Assembly (NCBI GenBank): GCA_005883865.1
Contig: VBAO01000056.1
Location: forward strand, 1-8,872
Origin: Candidatus Segetimicrobium genomatis
Lineage (GTDB): Bacteria > Sysuimicrobiota > Sysuimicrobiia > Sysuimicrobiales > Segetimicrobiaceae
Direction: 5' to 3'
Length of the DNA stretch: 8,872 bases
The notes below the pieces were generated by a model. The model worked only from the letters and a program-made list of their open reading frames with translations. It had not been told where the DNA came from and ran no database searches. The position numbers and the translations under genes are program-made. Position 1 is the first letter of the stretch, and the number at the start of each line of letters is the position of its first letter. Below, piece by piece: positions 1 to 5,466 of the stretch.

Positions 1-7
1 TCGCCAT
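1..7 (-). CDS. possible start of a gene running off the left edge
   Basis: On the minus strand an ATG at 7-5 lies 7 nt downstream of a strong purine-rich Shine-Dalgarno sequence, AGGGGAGG (positions 23-16). A second ATG at 12-10 is only 2 nt from the same element and so is the less likely start. Only about two codons are inside the window, so nothing can be said about the product. The call rests on the ribosome binding site alone; in G+C-rich DNA such a match can occur by chance. Confidence 0.25.
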
Positions 8-257
8 GCCATCGCCTCCCCTCGAAATGTTGGAGTTCGATCACCGCGCAGGGTGAAGCAGTGAAGCGGTGCGGGACGAAAACCGGCCTCATTATACGTC
101 CGCGCTGCGGAAGGATGCAAGCGTGTCAGGTTCCGCGTCCAGACGCTGCCCGCGGCGCGCTCGGCCCTCCTCCGTACGGCTACACTCGAGGGAACCTTGG
201 CATATCTTTTTAAGAATGAACAAGATCCGATTTCTCGGAGAATGGTTCCCCCCATAT
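8..257. other. non-coding stretch left of the transposase remnant
   Basis: I see no gene with family resemblance or convincing start signals here. The stretch includes the probable leader of the gene leaving the left edge, and an A+T-richer patch around 195-235 that stands out from the rest of the window. The sequence TACACT at 181-186 looks like a -10 element, but no -35 hexamer sits at the right distance. The deleted 5' part of the transposase would have lain here, and no trace of it is recognisable. Confidence 0.4.
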
Positions 258-449
258 GTCGCTGTGGCCCGCACCCCGTATCAACGCCTCCTGGACGGGG
301 GCGCCCTCACCCCGACCGCCGCGCGCCCTCTGGCAGACCGCTACCAAAGTCTCAATCCCGTCACGCTACGCCGAACCATCGAGGAGATCCTCACTTCGCT
401 ATGGAAATGCGCCGACCGATTTTTGAGGCAACCACCCCAAGTGCGGTAA
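258..449 (+). pseudogene. C-terminal remnant of an integrase-core transposase
   Basis: Read in frame from 258, about 63 codons end at TAA 447-449. They contain ARTPYQRLLDGG, then LTPTAARPLADRYQSLNPV, LRRTIEEIL and a final LW..AD. This resembles the tail of DDE integrase-core transposases that end in a TPYQRLL segment followed by a LNPV..LRRQI..AL..LW helix. The identification is from memory of the family, with no search. The catalytic domain and N-terminal HTH that should precede it (several hundred residues) are absent; upstream codons in this frame are unlike any transposase. It is therefore a truncated, non-functional IS remnant. The near-direct repeat just downstream (417-470) fits an IS end. 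It could alternatively be a chance ORF, since it is short. Confidence 0.55.
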
Positions 450-470
450 CCGTTTCTTATGAGGCACCAC
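417..470 (+). repeat. imperfect direct repeat at the IS-remnant end
   Basis: Two copies of a motif of the form CG, T-rich run, GAGGCA, (A)CCAC lie at 417-435 and 451-470, the first overlapping the 3' end of the transposase remnant. Repeated T-rich/GAGGCA blocks next to the transposase stop are what I would expect of transposase-binding sites in an insertion-sequence terminus. A looser inverted match, TTGAGGC at 423-429 with GCCTCAA at 479-485, lies in the same place. No complete terminal inverted repeat or target duplication could be defined. Confidence 0.4.
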
Positions 471-729
471 GCGGCCGAGCCTCAATGGTTGTCATTCGGC
501 GTTGTCGGCCCAACAGTCACCCTCACCGCGCTCGGTCAAGTACGTAAAGCAGGATGAGGGCTCGTGCTCTATGCCCTTGCGCTCGCGGATGCATGGCAAT
601 CGGCAATGAAGAGGAAACCTCTCGGGGACGCGGCATAGGGGAGCGTATACGGAATTCTCTTCGCCCTAAATCCTTCTGGCAGCTTTGCAGCAAGGCGGTT
701 ACTCCGGTGGCCCAGACCGGCTCTCTCAA
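471..729. other. non-coding stretch between IS remnant and ureohydrolase
   Basis: No gene can be supported here. The short open frames lack ribosome binding sites and family resemblance. A weak hairpin (AGAGG/CCTCT, around 612-624) and the hairpin at 704-720 are the only structures noticed. The right end is the 3' flank of the minus-strand transporter operon; the left end may still be insertion-sequence terminus. Confidence 0.4.
704..720 (-). terminator. weak hairpin just after the ureohydrolase stop
   Basis: Ten bases beyond the TAG stop (732-730) of the minus-strand operon, CCGGT and ACCGG form a 5-bp stem with a 7-base loop. No T-run follows on the minus strand, so it is not a canonical intrinsic terminator. 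It is listed because it is the only structure at the operon's end. Confidence 0.2.
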
Positions 730-1637
730 CTAGGAGGGTCGCGTATCGTGCCTCCAGGCGGCGATGAGCGCGAGGATCTCTGCGCCGACCGTCGCGGCCA
801 GGAGGGCCGTGATCTGCCCGGCGTCGTAATTGGGGTTCATCTCGACCACGTCTGCGCCCACCAGGTTCAGGCCGCGGAGGCTTCGAAGCAGCCGGAGGAT
901 CTCACGGGCCGTGGGCCCCCCGGCCTCGGGAGTCTGGACCCCAGGAACGAACGCAGGGTCCACGATGTCCATGTCGAACGAGAGGAAGACCTTTCGCCCG
1001 CGGAACTTCTCGCGGATCCGCCCCGCGAGGGTTTCGATCCCGCCGTCGAGCATCTCGTCCGTCGTCACAACCTCATAGCCGAGGTCCACGGACTGCTGGA
1101 CATCCGAGCGGGTAAAGAGCGAGCCCCGCATCCCGGCCTGGATCGACGCCCGGGCGTCGATCCAGCCCTCCTCCACCCCGCGCCGGAACGCGGTGCCAGC
1201 GCTGTGCTTCTGGCCGGCGAAATACGTGTCCCAGGTGTCCGTATGCGAGTCGAACTGGAGTATCGCGAGCGGCCCGTGTACCTTTCCGAGCGCCCGGAGT
1301 TCCGGCAGCGTGATCGAGTGGTCGCCCCCGAGGCCCAGTGGGATCACACCCCGCCGGGCGAGCGGGGCCACCGCCGCCTCGATCCGCTCGAACGACTCGG
1401 GAAGATACCCCGGCGCCACGTCCGTGTCCCCGTAGTCGACGACGGCAAGGACATCGCGCGGATCGCGCTCGGGCCGAAGCGCGACCCGACCCGGAACGGA
1501 GAGCCCGTGTCGAAGGGGATCCCGAGCACGGCAACGTCGACGCCGTCAAGCGCCTTGGTGTGGGGCACCCGCATGAAGGTTGTGATGCCACAGAAGCGGG
1601 GCGTTTGGAGCGAGTCCTCGGGGAGAAACGTGGGCAT
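730..1637 (-). pseudogene. agmatinase/arginase-family ureohydrolase, frameshifted with internal loss
   Basis: This family cleaves guanidino compounds (agmatine, arginine, guanidinobutyrate and others) to urea plus an amine, using a dimanganese centre. The gene reads in two frames. ATG 1637 to about 1449 gives 63 residues: RFCGITTF, then VAVLGIPFDTG, then GSRFGPSAIRAMS. The second frame, from about 1449 to TAG 730, starts LAVVDYGDTDVAPGYLPES. It carries the metal-binding motifs GLGGDHS, QFDSHTDTWD and SFDMDIVDPAFVPG, all intact. At the break the family normally has about 17 more residues (the LLRPYNP-type segment) between SAIR.AS and the VVDYGD strand, so about 52 nt appear to be missing and the frame shifts. 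ATG 1637 is chosen for GGTGAGG just upstream; a GTG at 1649 is possible. It follows the ATPase gene by 39 nt. The exact substrate is unknown. A sequencing or assembly error is possible. Confidence 0.85.
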
Positions 1638-1676
1638 GCCGCGCCTCACCGTGCGCCGCGAACGACGATGCGCGCC

Positions 1677-2540
1677 TCAGGGCTTCGCCAGGCGTCCGCC
1701 ATCGGCCTCGCGACCTTCCATGAGGATCCGGTGCAGGAACTCTACCGTCCGGGGATGGGTGGGTGCCCGAAAGATGGTCTGGGGATCCCCGACCTCGATG
1801 ATCCGGCCTTGGTCCATGACGATGACCCGGTCGGCGACCTCGCGCGCGAACTGCATCTCGTGGGTGACGATCACCATGGTCATCCCGTCCTCGGCCAATT
1901 GGCGCATCACCGTCAGGACCTCGCCGACGAGCTCCGGATCGAGCGCTGAGGTGACCTCGTCGAACAACATCGCTTCGGGCTGCATCGCAAGCGCCCGAGC
2001 AATCGCCACGCGCTGCTGCTGCCCGCCTGAGAGCTGATGCGGGTACGCGGCCGCCTTCTCCACGAGTCCCATGCGCTGGAGCAGCTCGGTCGCCCGGGCC
2101 CGACCGGTGGCAGGATCGAGGCGGCGCACATGCACCGGCGCCATCGTGATATTCTCAAGCACCGTGAGGTGCGGAAACAGGTTGAACCGCTGGAACACCA
2201 TGCCGACCTCGAGGCGGACGGTCCGGATCGTCCGGTCGTTCGGCCGCTGGGGCCGCCCGTCGGCGCCGGGGGCCGCGACCGGAATGCCCTTGATTGTGAC
2301 CGTGCCCGCGTTAACCGTCTCAAGGCAATTCAAGATCCGTAGGAGGGTAGTCTTCCCCGACCCGCTCGGGCCGATCACCACGACGACCTCGCCCGGGTCC
2401 ACGTCTAGCGTGAGCCCCCGCAGCACCTCCAGGGTGCCGAAGCGCTTCCAGACGTCCCGCACCGTGATGAGCGGCGCCGGAGAGCCGGTTCGGGCGTCGA
2501 CGCTCTCCGGGGCATCGATGCGGAACTGGGGCTCGCCCAT
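1677..2540 (-). CDS. polar amino acid ABC transporter, ATP-binding protein
   Basis: This is the cytoplasmic ATPase (287 aa) of a PAAT-family importer (GlnQ/HisP/ArtP-like), powering uptake through the permease encoded just upstream. All nucleotide-binding motifs are present: Walker A GPSGSGKTT at 57-65, Q-loop Gln117 in VFQRFNLFPH, signature LSGGQQQR at 170-177, Walker B AMLFDE at 190-195 and the H-loop His in VTHE at 227. The N-terminus carries about 24 residues more than GlnQ before the LITVRDVWKRFG strand, and an insert at 88-106 (PVAAPGADGRPQ..) of the kind seen in several PAAT ATPases. ATG 2540 shares its A with the TGA of the permease gene, which implies translational coupling. A much longer open frame extends upstream through the permease gene in another frame but is not coding. 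Family assignment is secure; the substrate is not. Confidence 0.95.
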   Translation of the reverse strand: MGEPQFRIDAPESVDARTGSPAPLITVRDVWKRFGTLEVLRGLTLDVDPGEVVVVIGPSGSGKTTLLRILNCLETVNAGTVTIKGIPVAAPGADGRPQRPNDRTIRTVRLEVGMVFQRFNLFPHLTVLENITMAPVHVRRLDPATGRARATELLQRMGLVEKAAAYPHQLSGGQQQRVAIARALAMQPEAMLFDEVTSALDPELVGEVLTVMRQLAEDGMTMVIVTHEMQFAREVADRVIVMDQGRIIEVGDPQTIFRAPTHPRTVEFLHRILMEGREADGGRLAKP

Positions 2541-3190
2541 CAGGCACCGATCCGCAGCCGCCGCTCGAGCCAGGCCACCCCTCGGCTCGCCGGATAGCTG
2601 ATCACGAAGTAGATGACGAGGACCGCCGTGAAAATCGCGAGGTACTGGAACGTTTGTGACGCGAGCAGCCGGGCGGTGAAGGTGACCTCCTCGATCGAGA
2701 TGGTGGCCACAATCGCCGTGTCTTTGAAGAGCGAGATGAGGTAGTTGCCCATCGGCGGAATGATGATCCGGAACGCCTGTGGAAGCACGATCATGCGCAT
2801 GATCAACGTGGTCGGCATGGCCAGCGCGTGGGCCGCCTCCCACTGCGAGCGGTCGATTGCCTCGATCCCCGCCCGGTAGACCTCGCTCATGTAGGCCCCG
2901 TAATTGACCCCGAGGCCCAGGATCCCCGTGACGATGGGATTCAACGTGATCCCAACGAACGGGAGCACGAAGTAAAGATAGAAGAGCTGGACCAGCAGCG
3001 GCGTTCCGCGCACGAACTCCACCAACGCCTGCGCAGGGCTGCAGAGGTACCACCGCCGGCGGTTGAGCCGCGCGAGCGCGAGCATGAGTCCCAGCACAAG
3101 CGCGAAGGTGAAGCTCCCGAAGGTGAGAAAGATCGTCAGGGCCGTGCCTCGCAAGAGCGGCGGCCCCCACTCGAGCCAGCGGTCGATCAT
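2540..3190 (-). CDS. polar amino acid ABC transporter, permease
   Basis: This inner-membrane protein (216 aa) is of the HisM/GlnP type and forms the translocation path as a homodimer in PAAT importers, since only one permease gene is present. Hydrophobic segments lie around 14-40, 54-80, 85-104 and 182-200. RGTPLLVQLFYLYF (61-74) is the hallmark family sequence. The cytoplasmic EAA loop, which docks on the ATPase, is EAAHALAMPTTLIMRMIVLPQA (118-139 region), with Ala in place of the usual Gly. ATG 3190 is preceded by GGAG at a 6-nt distance, a good ribosome binding site. It overlaps the ATPase start by one base and lies 73 nt after the binding-protein gene. Length and motif order are normal for the family. 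Confidence 0.95.
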   Translation of the reverse strand: MIDRWLEWGPPLLRGTALTIFLTFGSFTFALVLGLMLALARLNRRRWYLCSPAQALVEFVRGTPLLVQLFYLYFVLPFVGITLNPIVTGILGLGVNYGAYMSEVYRAGIEAIDRSQWEAAHALAMPTTLIMRMIVLPQAFRIIIPPMGNYLISLFKDTAIVATISIEEVTFTARLLASQTFQYLAIFTAVLVIYFVISYPASRGVAWLERRLRIGA

Positions 3191-3263
3191 GGCGGGCTCC
3201 AGCTAACCGGGCGGGCATGTCGCGCGGCAGCGTCACCCCGCCCGGCGCCTTCGATCGTCAGCG
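3191..3263 (-). promoter_or_regulatory. intercistronic hairpin between binding protein and permease
   Basis: A perfect 9-bp inverted repeat, CCGGGCGGG (3207-3215) and CCCGCCCGG (3237-3245), with a 21-nt spacer can form a very stable hairpin in the minus-strand transcript. In many importer operons such a structure after the binding-protein gene stabilises the upstream mRNA or attenuates the downstream genes, giving an excess of binding protein. No T-run follows, so partial attenuation or 3' protection is more likely than termination. The role is inferred. Confidence 0.55.
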
Positions 3264-4139
3264 TTACGGCTTGAGGTAGAAGCTCGGCGGGACCAGCCCG
3301 TACCGCTCGAAGACCTTGTCGAGCGATCCGTCGGTCTTCATGGTTGCCAGCATGCGGTTGAAGGCCTCGCGGAGATCGCCGCTGTCCTTTCGCACCACCA
3401 GCGCCACCGCGTTGGCCTGTTTCTCCCGGGGCTGGTAGTCCGCCACAAGCTCGATTCCCAGCTTCGGGTTCTGCTTCACCGCGTAGGCCGCCAGCACCGC
3501 GTCGAGGATCCCGCCGTTAAGCCGACCGGCCGCGACGTCCGCCACCAGCTCGGTCACAGCGGGGTACGCCTTCACCCCAATCTTGGCGCCCTGTTTGTTG
3601 AGGTCGTTCAGCCAGTCGATCCAGACCGTGCCCTCATAGGACCCCGCCGACTTGCCCGCGAGGTCGGCCAGCTTGTGAATCTTCATTGGGTTCCCTTTCT
3701 TTACGATCAATGTCTCCGAGTTGTAGAAGACAATATCGGTGAAGTCGACGAGTTGTTTGCGCTTCTCGGTGGGGAAGAACGTGTCGCAGGCGAAATCGAT
3801 GCGCCCACTGGTTAGGGCCGGGATAAGGCTCGAGAATGGCATTGTGTAGACATCGAGCTTATCGATCCCCTCGCGTTTGATCAGCTCCTTGCAGAGGTCA
3901 AGGGTGATCCCGAGGGGCTCGTCCTTGGGGGACATCCAAGCGATCGGCGCGTCGCCGCCGGAAATCCCGACCACCAGCATCTTGGCAGCCCTGGCCTTGG
4001 CCAAGGCCCCCTGGACCTGGGCGGTTACCGACGTGGCCAGGGCGACGCAGGCCGTCAGGGCCACGAACCCCGCGAGCCACCAGGCCGCGTGCCCTCCGGC
4101 GCATCTTCGGGTTTGTACGAGGGTTGCGGGAACGTCCAC
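3264..4139 (-). CDS. family 3 extracellular solute-binding protein (PAAT importer)
   Basis: This exported receptor (291 aa) delivers a polar amino acid or related solute to the permease. GTG 4139 is chosen because GGAAGGGGGG lies 8 nt upstream; an ATG at 4304 in the same frame would add 55 unlike residues over a structured leader. After Arg-Arg (11-12), a hydrophobic core (18-38) is followed by VTA|QVQ, a signal peptidase I site. LTAC at 28-31 could instead be a lipobox, so lipid anchoring is possible. The mature part has the SBP_bac_3 pattern: MLVVGIS, EPLGITLDLCKELIK, LIPALTSGRIDFACDTFFPTE with the T-x-x-R arginine (TEKR, 124-127) that usually holds a ligand carboxylate, VDFTD, LADLAGKSAG and YPAVTELVADVAAGR. 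It is the first gene of the operon. The exact ligand is unknown. Confidence 0.93.
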   Translation of the reverse strand: MDVPATLVQTRRCAGGHAAWWLAGFVALTACVALATSVTAQVQGALAKARAAKMLVVGISGGDAPIAWMSPKDEPLGITLDLCKELIKREGIDKLDVYTMPFSSLIPALTSGRIDFACDTFFPTEKRKQLVDFTDIVFYNSETLIVKKGNPMKIHKLADLAGKSAGSYEGTVWIDWLNDLNKQGAKIGVKAYPAVTELVADVAAGRLNGGILDAVLAAYAVKQNPKLGIELVADYQPREKQANAVALVVRKDSGDLREAFNRMLATMKTDGSLDKVFERYGLVPPSFYLKP

Positions 4140-4165
4140 GGATATTGCCCCCCTTCCCCGGCGGG

Positions 4166-4281
4166 CGCGACGACCGGCGCAGCCGTCGCGGATCACGACC
4201 GAGTGTAGCCTGAGGTTTCGTCTTTGGTGCCTGCACTCCTTCCATCGGACGAGCCAAGCCGGGGTTTTCGTCCAACCCCGG
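4166..4281 (-). promoter_or_regulatory. structured mRNA leader with possible pseudoknot
   Basis: Read on the minus strand, three elements precede the binding-protein ribosome binding site. First is an 8-bp hairpin CCGGGGTT/AACCCCGG (4281-4274 with 4266-4259). Its loop sequence GGACGA (4273-4268) is exactly complementary to TCGTCC at 4252-4247, six nt past the stem, which allows an H-type pseudoknot. Second is GAGTGCAG/CTACACTC (4238-4231 with 4208-4201), 7 of 8 pairs. Third is a perfect 7-bp hairpin CGCGACG/CGTCGCG (4190-4184 with 4172-4166), ending about 10 nt before the Shine-Dalgarno sequence. The architecture resembles a riboswitch or protein-binding leader controlling translation. It does not match the consensus of glycine or guanidine riboswitches I know. 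Function is inference. Confidence 0.4.
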
Positions 4282-4692
4282 TCCAGGGGCAGTCTCTCCA
4301 TCATCGCGGATCGGCTCGGGGTAATTACCCGGGTCGTCGCGTACTACAGTTACGGGACTTACCGGCAGTACCCCACTAATCATCCCCCTTGGTCTGAAAG
4401 TCCTGTGGAAATTACCTGCGCCGCGGTGCACGCGGTGGTTTCCTGTTGCCTCTTTCACCTTCGACAGTCCCGTCAGCCTACGGGGAAACGGGCGATTCTT
4501 CTAGTGCCCCACCCTTTTCAGTGAATACAGAGAAGTGGCGGCTGATCTGGACGGTCACCCGTATCCATCCGGACACTCGAATTTCTCCCAGATTCAGTGC
4601 TTATGTGCTAAGGGTGGCGGGGCCCACTGATCTCTCTCATCCCATAGAAATTGGTGATCGCTACCAAGCTCCGCCGCGCCACTGGCCGGTTC
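4282..4692. other. intergenic region upstream of the transporter operon
   Basis: About 400 bases lie between the structured leader and the zinc-ribbon gene. Open frames here show no family resemblance and no ribosome binding sites. The stretch should contain the promoter of the transporter operon and the 3' end of the tRNA-led operon, but I could not pick out a convincing promoter or a T-tailed terminator. Structures seen are the palindrome at 4319-4330 and a short CCGCG/CGCGG hairpin near 4420. The base composition around 4500-4640 is less G+C-rich than the genes. Confidence 0.4.
4319..4330. promoter_or_regulatory. perfect 12-bp palindrome GGGTAATTACCC, possible operator
   Basis: A perfect 12-bp palindrome with an A+T core lies about 180 bp upstream of the binding-protein start, within otherwise G+C-rich DNA. 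It could bind a dimeric regulator of the transporter operon. No convincing -35/-10 pair was found next to it, so the operator role is conjecture. Confidence 0.3.
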
Positions 4693-4911
4693 TTAATCGA
4701 CGCCGCGCACGGCTCTCCCCGTTCTCAACGAGCCCTCTTCCTTCACGCGGAAGTCTTCCTTGTGATAGATGCCCCGGCGTCCGCAGCGGGGGCAGCTGTG
4801 GTAATTGCTGGCGAAGGTCGCCCGGGCAAAGTTGCGCCGGTCCATGCGGATCCCGGTGTCGAACTCATGTCCGCACACCTGGCAGCGAATGAGGAGCGCG
4901 AGCCTCGCCAT
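4693..4911 (-). CDS. small four-cysteine zinc-ribbon protein, function unknown
   Basis: This small protein (72 aa) has two CxxC knuckles, CQVC (10-13) and CPRC (40-43), spaced 26 residues apart, the pattern of a zinc ribbon with four cysteine ligands. Between them runs FDTGIRMDRRNFARATF; after the second knuckle come GRRGIYHKEDF and a charged tail. No catalytic motif is present, so it probably binds metal and a protein or nucleic acid partner. ATG 4911 lies 12 nt after the upstream HTH gene. The sequence TGAGGG, which includes that gene's TGA stop, serves as its ribosome binding site, suggesting coupled translation. I do not recognise a named family. Confidence 0.7.
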   Translation of the reverse strand: MARLALLIRCQVCGHEFDTGIRMDRRNFARATFASNYHSCPRCGRRGIYHKEDFRVKEEGSLRTGRAVRGVD

Positions 4912-4923
4912 CTGCGGATACCC

Positions 4924-5307
4924 TCAGCCCGCGGCCGGCGCGCCCGGGCTCCGGAACGCGGCGATATCCGTCCGGCGCCACACTTGATGCCGTCCCTCCC
5001 CCGACAGGGGGCGGGGGAACCCGGGAGTGGCCGCCAGGTCGAGGACCCGGGCGGGCGGCACGTGGAGCACGTCCGCGGCCTCGACGACCGTGACGATGTC
5101 CTCCCCGGCCTGGACCAACCGGCACAGCATCGCGATGAACGAGTTCTCGGCGACCGGACGCGAGAGGAAGAACTCCACGGCCGTCCGCCCGTGGGGGTGG
5201 GCCTGTTTGATCAGGTTGCTGAACCGGCGGAGTTCCTCGGGATAGCCCCGCAGATGCGTGAGGACGGCAACGTCGAGGTCGGGAGATGCAGGATGATCTA
5301 CGGCCAT
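4924..5307 (-). CDS. small helix-turn-helix (MerR/excisionase-like) protein
   Basis: This 127-aa protein has a C-terminal DNA-binding-like module at about 74-119. VVEAADVLHVPPARVLDLAA reads as a helix-turn-helix, followed by GFPRPL, a GRHQVWRRTDIAAFR wing and a closing helix, the layout of MerR-N/AlpA-type winged domains. The N-terminal 70 residues (LTHLRGYPEELRRFSNLIKQAH, then FFLSRPVAENSFIAMLCRLVQAG) look helical and match no family I know; they may dimerise or sense a ligand. ATG 5307 begins 15 nt after the tRNA-Leu 3' end, so the gene is probably expressed from the tRNA promoter after tRNA processing. No strong Shine-Dalgarno sequence is seen. The regulatory target is unknown. Confidence 0.7.
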   Translation of the reverse strand: MAVDHPASPDLDVAVLTHLRGYPEELRRFSNLIKQAHPHGRTAVEFFLSRPVAENSFIAMLCRLVQAGEDIVTVVEAADVLHVPPARVLDLAATPGFPRPLSGEGRHQVWRRTDIAAFRSPGAPAAG

Positions 5308-5322
5308 CGTCCGGCGTCAGGA

Positions 5323-5409
5323 TGGTGCCGAAGGGGAGACTCGAACTCCCACAGGCTTTCGCCCACTACGCCCTGAACGTAGCGCGTCTGCCAATTCCGC
5401 CACTTCGGC
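5323..5409 (-). tRNA. tRNA-Leu (anticodon CAG)
   Basis: This is an 87-nt class II tRNA. The acceptor stem is GCCGAAG/CTTCGGC, the D-stem GCG/CGC with AATTGGCAGA in the loop, the anticodon stem CTACG/CGTAG with loop TTCAGGG (anticodon CAG at 5375-5373), a long variable arm GGGCGAAAGCCT, and the T-arm GGGAG-TTCGAGT-CTCCC. The discriminator is A, as leucine tRNAs require, and the CCA end is encoded (5325-5323). All stems are fully paired. It reads CUG codons, which are frequent in this G+C-rich window. Confidence 0.97.
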
Positions 5410-5436
5410 ACGCTCGGATGCGCCCGCGGCTTTTCT

Positions 5437-5466
5437 AGCATACTGGAGGCCCCGAAAAGGTGTCAA
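5437..5466 (-). promoter_or_regulatory. sigma-70-type promoter for tRNA-Leu
   Basis: On the minus strand a perfect -35 TTGACA (5466-5461) is separated by 18 bp from TATGCT (5442-5437), a good -10. The tRNA 5' end lies 27 nt beyond the -10, leaving a short processed leader. The TGA stop of the HAD gene falls inside the -35 hexamer, so the two genes are packed without any spacer. It is the clearest promoter in the window and probably also drives the HTH and zinc-ribbon genes. Confidence 0.8.

Noticed and set aside
178..190. GGCTACACTCG shared between 178-188 (plus) and 4210-4200 (minus), as a pair of promoters
   Set aside because: TACACT is a plausible -10, but neither copy has a -35 hexamer at 16-18 bp, and the second lies inside a predicted hairpin of the leader. 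An 11-base match can be chance.
685..2037. 450-codon plus-strand open frame antisense to the ureohydrolase and ATPase genes
   Set aside because: It is the low-complexity, charged shadow expected opposite G+C-rich genes; the minus strand carries clear family motifs.
4247..4281. ACGA in a hairpin loop, suggesting a guanidine-II (mini-ykkC) aptamer
   Set aside because: That class needs two hairpins with ACGR loops closed by specific pairs; here there is one, the loop is seven bases, and the closing context differs.
4140..4304. Upstream ATG 4304 as the start of the binding protein (346 aa)
   Set aside because: The extra 55 residues are arginine-rich without export features. They overlie the structured leader, and GTG 4139 has the strong ribosome binding site followed directly by the signal peptide.
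4199..4320. Resemblance to a glycine riboswitch on the minus strand (GGAGAG, GGCACCAAAGACGAAA, CTCAGGC)
   Set aside because: Only fragments of the consensus fit: GCACCGAAGG.GCAA is altered at several conserved positions, and the stem normally between GCAA and CTCTCAGG is absent.
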